This document shows, piece after piece, positions 17,917-26,242 of a stretch of 64,000 nucleotides of DNA; positions within the stretch are counted from its first letter, which is position 1; each line of letters opens with the position of its first letter. Made by a program: the position numbers and the translations under genes. The notes under the pieces were generated by a model. It searched no databases, was not told where the DNA came from, and saw nothing but the letters and a program-made list of their open reading frames with translations. This DNA comes from Gemmatimonadaceae bacterium. GTDB taxonomy: Bacteria; Gemmatimonadota; Gemmatimonadetes; Gemmatimonadales; Gemmatimonadaceae. The DNA lies in contig JBBJNV010000008.1 in the NCBI GenBank assembly GCA_037721215.1, forward strand, positions 62,001 through 126,000. Reading direction: 5' to 3'.

Positions 17917-18612
17917 ATGACGGGATTACTCACTCCACGCCGGCGGCGCGGCTTCGAGCTGCTGGACGATCCGAAGATTGACCCGAAGATCGTCACCCGG
18001 TCGATGTCCGACGTCTCTCTTTCAAACGTCATTTTCGGGGGAACGCGCGCCGCGCTCGGCGAGCTGAAAGCGGTGATACCCATGCTTGGCTCCGAGGCGA
18101 CGCTACTCGATGTAGGTACGGGCGCCGGCGACATTCCGACGCGAGCGCGCCAGACGGCGGCCAAGGCCGGGGTCACGCTATGGACCATCGGCATCGATAT
18201 GGCCGAACCGCTGGTATCTGCGCACCGCCATTGCAACAGTGCCGTGGTCCGGGGAGATGCCCTCATGCTCCCGTTTGGAAACAACAGCGTCGACATCGTC
18301 ATGTGCTCGCAGCTGCTGCATCATTTCACCACCGACGGTGCAGTTGCGGTTATCGGCGAAATGAACAGGGTTGCGAGGATGCGGGTGATAGTCAGCGACC
18401 TCCGCCGGAGCTGGTTTGCCGCGGCCGGTATCTGGGCTACTTCGTTTGCGCTCGGTTTCCATCACGTCAGCAGACACGACGGCGTCGTATCCGTTATGCG
18501 CGGCTTCGTTCGCAGCGAGCTCGCGGACATCGTAGAAGCCGCCGTGGGTACCCGGCCTCGTGTGCGGAGACGGCCTGGCTTTCGCCTTACAACAAGCTGG
18601 ACACCGCAATGA
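17917..18612 (+). CDS. Class I SAM-dependent methyltransferase
   Basis: 231 residues. Motif I is LLDVGTGAGDIPTRAR, motif II is TIGIDMAEPLV, and the acidic post-motifs are VVRGDALMLPFGNNSVDIV followed by CSQLLHHF. This is the UbiE/Coq5-like core, commonly acting on quinones or polyketide rings at carbon or oxygen. The N-terminal about 45 residues (RRRRGFELLDDPKIDPKI) resemble those of methyltransferases in pigment or polyketide clusters. The start lies 4 nt after the flavin reductase stop, and its own stop overlaps the next start (ATGA). The substrate is unknown; it is presumably a cluster product. Confidence 0.87.
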   Translation: MTGLLTPRRRRGFELLDDPKIDPKIVTRSMSDVSLSNVIFGGTRAALGELKAVIPMLGSEATLLDVGTGAGDIPTRARQTAAKAGVTLWTIGIDMAEPLVSAHRHCNSAVVRGDALMLPFGNNSVDIVMCSQLLHHFTTDGAVAVIGEMNRVARMRVIVSDLRRSWFAAAGIWATSFALGFHHVSRHDGVVSVMRGFVRSELADIVEAAVGTRPRVRRRPGFRLTTSWTPQ

Positions 18613-19154
18613 CAAAAATGAGCGAACCATACGAGCTTGGGCCCATGCCGCTCGGGCGGCCCATGGAGATTCGTGACGAGCAGTTCGTGCGCGCGCCGTG
18701 GCGCGTGATCTTCGACATCGCAAGGCGCGTCGAGGAGTGGCCGACACACCTGTCGCACTATCGTTTCGTTCGGTTTCGCGATCACGCGACCGACGGCGGC
18801 GGGATTGTCGAGATGTCGGCGTACCGGCCCTTTGGCATTGCCGGATGGCCGACGTGGTGGCTTTCGGAGATGTCTGTGGATGAAGGCGCCCCGGCAATCC
18901 GTTTTCGGCACATCAAGGGTATCACCAAGGGGATGGATGTCGAGTGGAGTTTTCGGTCGGCTCCAGGAGGAACCCATGTGACGATTCTTCACGTATGGGA
19001 CGGGCCACCGATTCCAGTGCTCGGCATCCCCACGGCAACGCTGGTCATCGGGCCGGTATTCATACATGGAATTGCCTCGCGTACCCTCGCCGGCCTGGCT
19101 GTCGCGGCCGAACGGGAAGCGGGGAGACGCGAGCGGGCTCGCGCAACGCAATGA
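18609..19154 (+). CDS. SRPBCC (START-like, polyketide cyclase-type) protein
   Basis: 181 residues starting MTKMSEPYELGPMPLGRP. The fold is suggested by VRAPWRVIFDIARRVEEWP (the helix-grip opening), GGIVEMSAYRPFG, MDVEWSFRSAPGGTHVTILH and a long C-terminal helix (ASRTLAGLAVAAEREAG). Members include aromatase/cyclases of type II polyketide pathways and CoQ-binding proteins. Next to a ketosynthase, a cyclase or intermediate-carrier role is the natural guess, but that is inference. It overlaps the methyltransferase by 4 nt. 15 nt separate it from the ketosynthase. Confidence 0.75.
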   Translation: MTKMSEPYELGPMPLGRPMEIRDEQFVRAPWRVIFDIARRVEEWPTHLSHYRFVRFRDHATDGGGIVEMSAYRPFGIAGWPTWWLSEMSVDEGAPAIRFRHIKGITKGMDVEWSFRSAPGGTHVTILHVWDGPPIPVLGIPTATLVIGPVFIHGIASRTLAGLAVAAEREAGRRERARATQ

Positions 19155-19169
19155 CGAGAGGCTATTGGT

Positions 19170-20411
19170 GTGGCAAAGCGTAGAGTAGTCATCACGGGAA
19201 TTGGGGCGATCACTCCAATTGGCATGTGCGCGTCTGGCCTGTGGGATGGAATCCTTCGCGAGAAGTCTGCGGTTGGTTCGCTGACGAGGTTCGACCCGTC
19301 AGTCTTCCGCAGTCACAATGCCGCGGAGGTTAACGACTATGTGCCGACAGATCACCTGGATCACAAGCGGGCGAAGCGCCTGGACCGATTCGGTCAGTTC
19401 GCCGTGACGGGAGCGCACATGGCGATTGCCGACTCGGCTCTTCGACTCGAAGGCGAAGACCGCGATCGAATCGGATCGACGATGGGCACAGCGCTCGGCG
19501 GAGTGGGCTATGCGGAGGAGCAGCTCGGCGTGTTTATTCAGCATGGCGTAAGAAATGTGGATCCACTTCTTGCGCTTTCGGTGTTTGGCGGCGCTGCCAG
19601 TTGTAACGTCGCCATCGAGCTAGGCATAAGTGGTCCCAACTCCACCAACGCAATGAGCTGTGCGTCCGGCACGATCGCGGTCGGCGATGGGTTTCGCCTT
19701 ATTCGCGACGGTTATGCCGATGTGATGGTGTCGGGGGGCTCGGAAGCACCGCTTGCCCCGCTTTGCTTCGGGGCCTTCTCGATTATTCGCGCCATGTCCA
19801 CTCGAAACGATACGCCGTCGATTTCATCGAGCCCGTTCGACAAGGACCGCGACGGTTTCGTAATGGGCGAAGGTGCGGCGGTGATGGTGCTGGAAGAGTA
19901 CGAGCGGGCGGTCGCTCGCGGTGCGCGGATCTATGCGGAGATCGCGGGCTATGGTGTGACAAACGATGCGTGGCACATGACTGCTCCGCGGCCCGATGGA
20001 TCTCAGGCCTCGCGGGCGATGCGACTTGCCCTCGAAGATGCGCACCTGAGCCCGCACGAGATCGGGTACATGAATACTCACGGAAGTTCGACTCCGCTCA
20101 ACGATCCAACCGAGACGGCAGCAATCAGGAATGTTTTCGCTGAGCATGCGGATGCGCTCCCGATGAGCGGGACCAAGGGCTATTACGGACATGCGCTCGG
20201 GGCGTCCGGCGCGATTGAAGCGGCCATCTGCGCACTGGCGATGAAAAATGAGTGGCTGCCGCCAACGGTGAATCTTACGGAGGCGGACGAAGCCTGCGAT
20301 CTTGACTTCATGCCGGGAGCTGGCAAATCGGCGCGAGTGGAGCACATGCTGACGAATTCATTTGGCTTCGGCGGAATAAATGCGGCACTGGTGCTCCGCC
20401 GCGTCAGCTGA
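19170..20411 (+). CDS. FabF-type beta-ketoacyl-ACP synthase (KAS II family)
   Basis: 413 residues from a GTG start (VAKRRVVITGIGAITPIG). The catalytic triad is intact: Cys164 in AMSCASGT, His in NTHGSSTPLND (about 303) and His in GYYGHALGASGA (about 341), plus the C-terminal FGFGGINAALVL. It condenses acyl and malonyl-ACP thioesters. It could be a housekeeping FabF, but no fabG, fabD, fabH or acpP is next to it. Instead it closes a coupled set of oxidoreductase, methyltransferase, SRPBCC and radical SAM genes, which suggests a dedicated role. No acyl carrier protein gene is visible in the window. Confidence 0.88.
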   Translation: MAKRRVVITGIGAITPIGMCASGLWDGILREKSAVGSLTRFDPSVFRSHNAAEVNDYVPTDHLDHKRAKRLDRFGQFAVTGAHMAIADSALRLEGEDRDRIGSTMGTALGGVGYAEEQLGVFIQHGVRNVDPLLALSVFGGAASCNVAIELGISGPNSTNAMSCASGTIAVGDGFRLIRDGYADVMVSGGSEAPLAPLCFGAFSIIRAMSTRNDTPSISSSPFDKDRDGFVMGEGAAVMVLEEYERAVARGARIYAEIAGYGVTNDAWHMTAPRPDGSQASRAMRLALEDAHLSPHEIGYMNTHGSSTPLNDPTETAAIRNVFAEHADALPMSGTKGYYGHALGASGAIEAAICALAMKNEWLPPTVNLTEADEACDLDFMPGAGKSARVEHMLTNSFGFGGINAALVLRRVS

Positions 20412-20487
20412 TGAGTCAGGGGCAGCGCGCTCGTGCTCACCTGCACAGGTTTCCCGCACCGCTTGCCAGGCCACCTGAGGACAAAAC

Positions 20488-21228
20488 ATGCGTGATGCCG
20501 TTCGCCATTTCGTAGCCGAATTAATCGGCACTTTCGCGCTCGTGTTCGTGGGCGGTGCGGCGATCATGATCGCCAGGGATACGAACAGTCCTGCAGGCCT
20601 GATCGGCATAGCGCTCGCCCATGGTCTCATGCTGGGAGTGATGGTAAGTGCGCTCATGCGGGTCTCGGGTCACCTCAACCCCGCGGTAACTCTGGGGTTT
20701 CTGGCTACCCGTCGCATCGACACGTCGATGGCCGGGGTCTACATACTCGGCCAGCTCATCGGCGCGATCGTCGGAGCTTACGCACTCAAGTTCACCTTTC
20801 CATTCACGCTCTTTGAGGTCACCCGGGGCGGTGGTCAGGCCATCGCGCTGCAGGTCACCGGGGGACAGGCGTTTGTTCTCGAGGCCATCGCGACATTTCT
20901 TCTCGTGATCGTCACTTTTGGAACCATCGTCGATCCCAAGGCCCCCCGGATGGGCGGATTGGCAGTGGGGTTTGTTTATGCCGCCAACATGCTGGCGATC
21001 GGTCCGCTCACCGGCGCTTCCATGAATCCAGCGCGATCCTTCGGGCCCGCGGTGACGACAGGGATCTTCGAGGCCCAACTCATCTACTGGCTGGCGCCCA
21101 TCACCGGCGCGCTTGCCGCAGCGGTGCTGTACGAATTCCTGTTCATCAGGCGTGATGTCGAGCCACTGACATACGGCACCCTGAAACCGGCGGCCACGAC
21201 GCGCGATGCAGCACGCACGGTTGATTAG
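20488..21228 (+). CDS. Aquaporin (MIP family, AqpZ-like)
   Basis: 246 residues with six TM segments and both hemichannel signatures, HLNPAVTLGF (about residue 62) and SMNPARSFGPA (about 180), each with an intact NPA box and the second followed by Arg. The NPARSFGP version is typical of water-selective bacterial channels rather than glycerol facilitators. The N-terminus (RDAVRHFVAELIGTFALVFVGG) is the usual family start. The gene is 76 nt after the ketosynthase, in the same direction; whether it shares that transcript cannot be told. The C-terminal about 20 residues are a cytosolic tail. Confidence 0.92.
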   Translation: MRDAVRHFVAELIGTFALVFVGGAAIMIARDTNSPAGLIGIALAHGLMLGVMVSALMRVSGHLNPAVTLGFLATRRIDTSMAGVYILGQLIGAIVGAYALKFTFPFTLFEVTRGGGQAIALQVTGGQAFVLEAIATFLLVIVTFGTIVDPKAPRMGGLAVGFVYAANMLAIGPLTGASMNPARSFGPAVTTGIFEAQLIYWLAPITGALAAAVLYEFLFIRRDVEPLTYGTLKPAATTRDAARTVD

Positions 21229-21230
21229 GT

Positions 21231-21248
21231 TATATGGGATACCATATA
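21231..21248. promoter_or_regulatory. Perfect AT-rich inverted repeat, possible operator
   Basis: TATATGG-GATA-CCATATA: 7-base perfect arms with a 4-base spacer, just after the aquaporin stop and about 100 nt before a small lipoprotein gene. It stands out in GC-rich DNA. It may be a protein-binding site or part of a promoter; there is no T-run after it, so it is not a standard terminator. Confidence 0.3.
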
Positions 21249-21347
21249 TTTCCGCTCCCTCTCGCCCGTAACAGGGGCTGATTCGGTTTCAGGCGTGGGG
21301 AACTTTACCCGCCTCCCGGATGTCCAAATACGTTCAGGGAGGCAACC

Positions 21348-21698
21348 ATGATTTTCGCAAGACGGGCTTTTTTCGGTGTGCTGCTTGTGGCCGTGGCAGC
21401 GTGCAGCACCGCGGCAGGGAGACGGCAGGCAGCCGAGACGGAACGAACCACTGTGAGCGTCGATAATCAGGCGTTGCTCGACATGACGATATACGTGTTC
21501 AGCGGCGGCCAGCGCATTCGGCTCGGCACCGCAAGAGGGCTAAACACGACAGTTCTCACAATACCGCCGAGCATCGTTTTTGGCGCTACGTCACTTCGCT
21601 TTCAGGCAGATCCGATTGGCGGGCGCACCTCGCCGGTGAGTGAAACGATCAGCGTTGCCGAGGGCGATGAAGTAGTCCTGCGCATTCCGCCCAGCTAG
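21348..21698 (+). CDS. Small lipoprotein of unknown function
   Basis: 116 residues with a lipobox in VAVAACSTAAG (Cys19). A GGGAGG ribosome site lies 6 nt before the ATG. The mature part is one beta-rich domain of about 80 residues (TVSVDNQALLDMTIYVFSGG, then GTARGLNTTVLTIPPS) that ends EVVLRIPPS; it resembles small carboxypeptidase-regulatory-like or Ig-like folds but matches no family I can name. It converges with the pyrophosphatase gene, with 14 nt between the stops. Function unknown. Confidence 0.75.
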   Translation: MIFARRAFFGVLLVAVAACSTAAGRRQAAETERTTVSVDNQALLDMTIYVFSGGQRIRLGTARGLNTTVLTIPPSIVFGATSLRFQADPIGGRTSPVSETISVAEGDEVVLRIPPS

Positions 21699-21712
21699 AC
21701 AGCCTGCAGACG

Positions 21713-22252
21713 CTACGGTCCGACGCGCAGGTATTTTTCCCTGTAGCGGGCAATTGAATCCTGAATGACGGTGCACGCGACCTCGCTCTTTTCCCACCCC
21801 AGGATTTCAACGCGCCGGCCTTCGAGATCCTTGTAGATGTGGAAGAAGTGCTCGACCTCTTTCAGATAATGCTGCGATAGATCGGCGATATCGAAGTACT
21901 CGTTGTAGAAGGGGTCGTTCGATGGCACCGCGATGATCTTGTCGTCCGGTTCTCCGCGGTCGAGCATTTTCAGCACGCCAAGCGGACGACAGTCGATCTG
22001 GCAGCCCGGGAATGTCGGCTCGTTGATGCTGACGATGATGTCCAGCGGATCGTTGTCCTCGTGCAGCGTGCGCGGAATGAAACCGTAGTCGCCGGGATAA
22101 TGGACAGCTGAGAATAAAACGCGATCAAGTCGAAACTGACCGGTTTCCTTGTCGAGCTCGTACTTGTTGCGGCTGCCGCGCGGAATCTCCACAACTGCGG
22201 TGACCACCTCTGGCGGATGGGACCCGATCGGAAAGTCATGCCACGGATTCAC
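21713..22252 (-). CDS. ppa: Inorganic pyrophosphatase (family I)
   Basis: 179 residues. It hydrolyses pyrophosphate to phosphate and pulls biosynthetic reactions forward in the cytosol. The signature EDNDPLDIIV (D-x-D-P-x-D metal site) is clear. EIPRGSRNKYELDKETG near the N-terminus carries the conserved Lys/Arg residues, PGDYGFIPRT the tyrosine loop, and HFFHIYKDLEGRRVE the late active-site region. The start is a GTG that overlaps the stop of the aldo/keto reductase gene by four bases (GTGA), so the two are co-translated. Confidence 0.94.
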   Translation of the reverse strand: MNPWHDFPIGSHPPEVVTAVVEIPRGSRNKYELDKETGQFRLDRVLFSAVHYPGDYGFIPRTLHEDNDPLDIIVSINEPTFPGCQIDCRPLGVLKMLDRGEPDDKIIAVPSNDPFYNEYFDIADLSQHYLKEVEHFFHIYKDLEGRRVEILGWEKSEVACTVIQDSIARYREKYLRVGP

Positions 22253-23298
22253 GAAATCATTCTCTCCATTGTGCCCTTGTACGACATCGGCTCTTCCTCG
22301 ATTCCGAAATTGCCGGACGCAAGCACACGGACTCGTTCAATATCGCTGGCCGACAGCGCCGGCATCCCGCTTGCCGCGGCGAATTCTTCGAGCTGCGCAG
22401 CATCATAGATATTCGGAAGCACGCTTACCACCGCGGGCTCAGCAAGCAGCCATTGCAGCGCGGCCTGACCGAGCGTCATCTGCTCGCTGAGAAAATCGAG
22501 GGTGCGAATCTTCTTGAGACCGTTTACAAGCCATGACCGGGGGCGGTGCCGGCGGTGGTCGTTCGCCGCGAAGACCGTGTCTTCCGTGTATCTGCCCTCG
22601 AGCATTCCGGAGGCGTGCGTCACGCGAATATTGAAGGTGCAATCCGGCGCATGCTCGCGCGCGGCCGTGACCATTGCCGAGCCCGGGTGTTGCTCCAGGA
22701 TATTCCAGATCATCTGGATAGTGCCTACGTCGGGCTCCCGCTCGCAGAGCTCAACAGCTTCGTACAGCCACCCGATTGCGGGACCGAAAGCCGCGCCCCA
22801 AACGCGGATTTTCCCCTCGTTTTTCAACTCACGAAGAGTGTGCCAGATTTCCGGCTCGCGAACGTGCTCCATCTTGATGTTGTGCAGTTGCAGAACATCG
22901 ATGTAGTCCGTTTCCAGACGTTCCAGGCACTTGTCGACCGCGAACCTCATATACTCAGGCTCGAAACGCTGTGGCAGTTCGCTCTGGCCACGTCGCGCTT
23001 TCGCGGCCGTTTCGTCGTAGATGTCGTAACCGATCTTGGTGGAGTACACTACGCTGTCGCGTTTTCCGCGAAACGCAGTCGCGAGCTGGGTTTCGCTGCG
23101 GCCGTTGCCATAGGTGTCGGCGGCATCGAAAAAATTGATTCCAAAGTCGTCGGCCGAACGACGCAGCATCGCGACTGCCTCGTCATCCGTCTTTTCCCCC
23201 CACCAGCCGGTGGATAACGTCCACGTTCCGAATCCGATTTCACTGACAGCGATGCCGGTGCCCGGGAAAGTTCGATACTGCATTGTTTGCGTCTCCAT
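22249..23298 (-). CDS. Aldo/keto reductase
   Basis: 349 residues of the NAD(P)H-dependent aldo/keto reductase superfamily. The catalytic tetrad appears as Asp and Tyr in FFDAADTYGNG, Lys in VYSTKIGYD and His in DVLQLHNIK. ALQWLLAEPAVVSVLPN carries the late cofactor-side region. It resembles the YghZ/general oxidoreductase branch rather than sugar reductases. The physiological carbonyl substrate is unknown. The gene leads a two-gene operon with pyrophosphatase. An alternative Met five codons in (MQYRTFPGTG) is equally close to the family start. Confidence 0.9.
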   Translation of the reverse strand: METQTMQYRTFPGTGIAVSEIGFGTWTLSTGWWGEKTDDEAVAMLRRSADDFGINFFDAADTYGNGRSETQLATAFRGKRDSVVYSTKIGYDIYDETAAKARRGQSELPQRFEPEYMRFAVDKCLERLETDYIDVLQLHNIKMEHVREPEIWHTLRELKNEGKIRVWGAAFGPAIGWLYEAVELCEREPDVGTIQMIWNILEQHPGSAMVTAAREHAPDCTFNIRVTHASGMLEGRYTEDTVFAANDHRRHRPRSWLVNGLKKIRTLDFLSEQMTLGQAALQWLLAEPAVVSVLPNIYDAAQLEEFAAASGMPALSASDIERVRVLASGNFGIEEEPMSYKGTMERMIS

Positions 23299-23356
23299 AG
23301 TCAGGCGCTAAAGCTAGGAGCTCGGGCCGTTTGTGGCAGTGGGTTGCGCGGTTTCG

Positions 23357-24205
23357 CTAGAGAAGCGCGAGCCGCTGCGAGCCGGTCCAGCTGGTTCCTG
23401 GAGCGAGCCTCAACTCCCGTCCTACGATCGCGGCCTCGACACAAATCATCCGAAGATACTCATCATCGTTCATGTCATAGAGCTTGCTGGTGGCAGTTTC
23501 CCAGGGATTCCAAACCACGATGTGGGGAAACCCGGATCGCGCGATCTCGACCGTAGTATCGCGCGCATTATCCATGAATCGCAGCGGCGATGGCGCGCCG
23601 AGATATATACGATCGATTTCGGTTGTTACGCGCAGCTCCCGGTCACGATGGGTTTTGAGGGCGCCAGCAGCAACCTTGTCGATATAGCTCGTGCCTGCCA
23701 GCCCCATGAGCTCGGCGTACGTGATGTCTCCGACTGACAGGTAGGTATGCAGCGCCGCTGTGAACGCGTACATCTCCTCGCCGCTGTTCGTCACCAGCAG
23801 GCGGATCTCGATATCCTTTTCCGCCAGCGTAACCGTTAACTCCGCTTCGTAGCGGTAGGGCCAGATTTTCCGCGAAGCCTCGGTATCCGCGGTGCAGAAT
23901 GTGACGGACGACGGCTCGTCCGACTCCGTCTCGAGCAGTTGCCACTCTGTTGTCCGCAGCCACCCGTGCCTCGGCAGCGGCCCGCCATCGGCGAACTGGG
24001 GAAAAACCACGGGGACGCCGCCGCGGATGGCCTCTCCGGGTTCGAACCGCGCTGCCTCACTCAGGAAGAGCATCTCATGGCCACCCGCCGGAACCCACGA
24101 TGTCACATGGGCGCCGTTTGCGTATACGTCAGCGACAGCGCCGGATGGGTGCGACAGCACGACCTTCTGCATGTCGTTGATTCCATCCACCAGGCTATGC
24201 GTCAT
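23357..24205 (-). CDS. D-hexose-6-phosphate mutarotase-like / aldose 1-epimerase family protein
   Basis: About 282 residues in the galactose-mutarotase-like beta-sandwich family, YeaD branch. Signals are GAHVTSWVPAGGHEMLFLS, IRGGVPVVFPQFAD, LPRHGWLRTTEW (the conserved His), a second His in AALHTYLSVGD, and the catalytic-Glu region near the end. The family interconverts alpha and beta anomers of sugar phosphates. I chose the start at 24205 (MTHSLVDGIND). A Met at 24174 is possible, while the frame up to 24265 adds no family sequence. The gene lies 90 nt downstream of hemB on the same strand and may be the last gene of that operon, without a known link to heme. Confidence 0.8.
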   Translation of the reverse strand: MTHSLVDGINDMQKVVLSHPSGAVADVYANGAHVTSWVPAGGHEMLFLSEAARFEPGEAIRGGVPVVFPQFADGGPLPRHGWLRTTEWQLLETESDEPSSVTFCTADTEASRKIWPYRYEAELTVTLAEKDIEIRLLVTNSGEEMYAFTAALHTYLSVGDITYAELMGLAGTSYIDKVAAGALKTHRDRELRVTTEIDRIYLGAPSPLRFMDNARDTTVEIARSGFPHIVVWNPWETATSKLYDMNDDEYLRMICVEAAIVGRELRLAPGTSWTGSQRLALL

Positions 24206-24295
24206 GGCCAATACAAAGGCAACGGTCATGCCCGGCTGATTCCCAGCCCGGTGCCCACGGCCCATCGCGTTCGCGCGGAGCGGCGACCAAGGGTC

Positions 24296-25270
24296 TCAAC
24301 GAAGCAGCCGAGCTGCCTTGACCGCAAAATAGGTGACAATAAAGTCGGCACCGGCGCGCCTGATTCCCAGCAGCGACTCCATCATCACCCGCTCTCCATC
24401 GATCCACCCCCGCTCGGCCGCCGCGTGAATCATTGAATACTCACCACTCACCTGATATGCGGCTACCGGGTATCCCGTCGCTTCCTTGACCCGCGCAATT
24501 ATGTCGAGGTATGGCCCTGCGGGCTTCACCATCACGGCGTCCGCCCCTTCCTCGATGTCGGCAAAAACCTCCCGAAGCGCCTCGTCCGAATTGGCAGGGT
24601 CCATCTGGTATCCCTTCCGGTCACCGCTCGCCGGCGCCGACTCTGCAGCTTCGCGAAATGGCCCGTAGTAGGCCGATGCGTATTTCGCGGCGTAGCTGAG
24701 CAGCGGTGCATTGGGAAATCCACTGTCGTCGAGCGCGGCACGAACAGCGGCGATGCGGCCATCCATCATGTCGCTCGGTGCAATGATGTCGGCGCCGGCT
24801 GCCGCGTGAGAAACCGCCGCCCGCGAAAGCAGCTCGAGGGTTGCATCGTTCTGGACTTCGCCGCCCTTCAGAATTCCGCAGTGCCCGTGATCCGTGTACT
24901 CGCACATGCAAACGTCAGTAATGACGACGAGGCCGGGCAGCTCGCTCTTGAGAAGTCTGACCGCACGCTGAACGGCACCATCATCTGACCAGGCTTCACT
25001 GCCGGTTGCATCCTTCGTATCGGCAATTCCGAAAAGGATCACTCCGCCGACGCCAACACTCGCCGCTGCTTCCGCGTCCCTCAAAAGCTCGTCGGGGGAA
25101 GTCTGCGCCGTTCCGGGCATGGACAAGACAGGGTTTCGGAGCTTGTCGCCGTTCCGGACAAAAAGAGGCATGACGAGCTGGGACGGCGCCAGCGACGTCT
25201 CGCGGACGAGGCTGCGGAGCGCCTCTGTGCGTCGCAGCCGTCGCCCCCTGAATTCTGGAAAGGATGACAC
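24296..25270 (-). CDS. hemB: Porphobilinogen synthase (delta-aminolevulinic acid dehydratase)
   Basis: 324 residues. It condenses two 5-aminolevulinate molecules to porphobilinogen. The Schiff-base lysines are in [17 protein letters not shown] and [14 protein letters not shown]. The zinc cysteine triad is present in [14 protein letters not shown], so this is a Zn-dependent form. The N-terminal [19 protein letters not shown] is typical. The gene starts 3 nt after the hemC stop and closes the tetrapyrrole part of the leftward ccm-hem operon. Confidence 0.96.
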   Translation of the reverse strand: MSSFPEFRGRRLRRTEALRSLVRETSLAPSQLVMPLFVRNGDKLRNPVLSMPGTAQTSPDELLRDAEAAASVGVGGVILFGIADTKDATGSEAWSDDGAVQRAVRLLKSELPGLVVITDVCMCEYTDHGHCGILKGGEVQNDATLELLSRAAVSHAAAGADIIAPSDMMDGRIAAVRAALDDSGFPNAPLLSYAAKYASAYYGPFREAAESAPASGDRKGYQMDPANSDEALREVFADIEEGADAVMVKPAGPYLDIIARVKEATGYPVAAYQVSGEYSMIHAAAERGWIDGERVMMESLLGIRRAGADFIVTYFAVKAARLLR

Positions 25271-25273
25271 TCT

Positions 25274-26242
25274 CTATTCCGGTTGGGGTGCAATCAGTTG
25301 ATCTGCCGATCGCAGCTCCATCAACAGATTCGTCGCTCCGCGTGTGCGAAGCTCCGCCGCCAGCGCGCGCCCGGATTCTTCTGGCGCTGCCTGATCGACC
25401 TGGTGCGAGCCCCTGACGAACTCATGGCCGGCAACGTCACTGACAAATCCATGGAGTACCATACATTCCCCGCTTTCTGTGAACTGCGCTGTTGCGAGAG
25501 CTCCGATTGGTACCTGGCACCCGCCTTCGAGCGCAGCGAGAAATTCCCTTTCCGCGCGCGTGCTGATACTTGTCGGTGCGTGATCCAGACTGCCCAGCAC
25601 CTCCAGCAACGCATGATCTGCCAGCCTCGCCTGGATGGCGATTGCACCTTGTCCCGCAGCGGGAAGCCAGCGCGGCGGTTCGAGAAACTGCGTGATTCTC
25701 GATTCGACACCAAGCCGGATGAGACCTGCGGCGGCGAGAATCGCCGCATGCACGTCTCCCGCGTCGACCTTCCTCAGCCGTGTCGGCACGTTACCTCGAA
25801 GCTCCACGATTTCAAGGTCGGGGCGCAGTGCCGCGAGTTGAGCACGGCGCCGCAGGCTCGAAGTTCCAACTCGCGATCCCGGCGGTAAGGACTCGACGCT
25901 GTCAGCCCTGCCTGATGGGTTCACGACGAGCACGTCCCGCGGATCCTCGCGCTCGAGGAGCGCCACAACGTCAAGTCCTTTGGGCTGTGATGTGGGCAGA
26001 TCCTTCAGGGAATGCACGCAGCAGTCGACCTTGCCATCCATCAACGCGACTTCGAGCTCGCGCGTGAACAGACCCTTCGCGCCGATGCTGCTCAGTGGTT
26101 GATCGAGCCGCCTGTCGCCCGTCGTCGTGAAAGTGACCAGCTCGCACGATACACCGCGTGCAGCAAGAGCCGTCTCTACCAGCCGTGCCTGACGGAGTGC
26201 GAGCTCGGATGCCCGCGTGCCAATTCGAACGACGTCGCTCAC
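25274..26242 (-). CDS. hemC: Hydroxymethylbilane synthase (porphobilinogen deaminase)
   Basis: 322 residues from a GTG start (VSDVVRIGTRASELALRQA) that overlaps the cobA/hemD stop (GTGA). It polymerises four porphobilinogen units on a dipyrromethane cofactor. The cofactor Cys is in ALEGGCQVPIGALA. Catalytic and cofactor-binding Arg/Lys residues are in HSLKDLPTSQPKGL and VGTSSLRRRAQLAALRPDL. A frame extending to 26302 would enter the upstream gene and was rejected. It is full length for the family. Confidence 0.95.
   Translation of the reverse strand: MSDVVRIGTRASELALRQARLVETALAARGVSCELVTFTTTGDRRLDQPLSSIGAKGLFTRELEVALMDGKVDCCVHSLKDLPTSQPKGLDVVALLEREDPRDVLVVNPSGRADSVESLPPGSRVGTSSLRRRAQLAALRPDLEIVELRGNVPTRLRKVDAGDVHAAILAAAGLIRLGVESRITQFLEPPRWLPAAGQGAIAIQARLADHALLEVLGSLDHAPTSISTRAEREFLAALEGGCQVPIGALATAQFTESGECMVLHGFVSDVAGHEFVRGSHQVDQAAPEESGRALAAELRTRGATNLLMELRSADQLIAPQPE

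Noticed and set aside
17109-18302. Long open frame (397 residues) on the - strand over the flavin reductase and methyltransferase
   Set aside because: Covers parts of three well-supported coupled genes in antisense; low-complexity, no motif.
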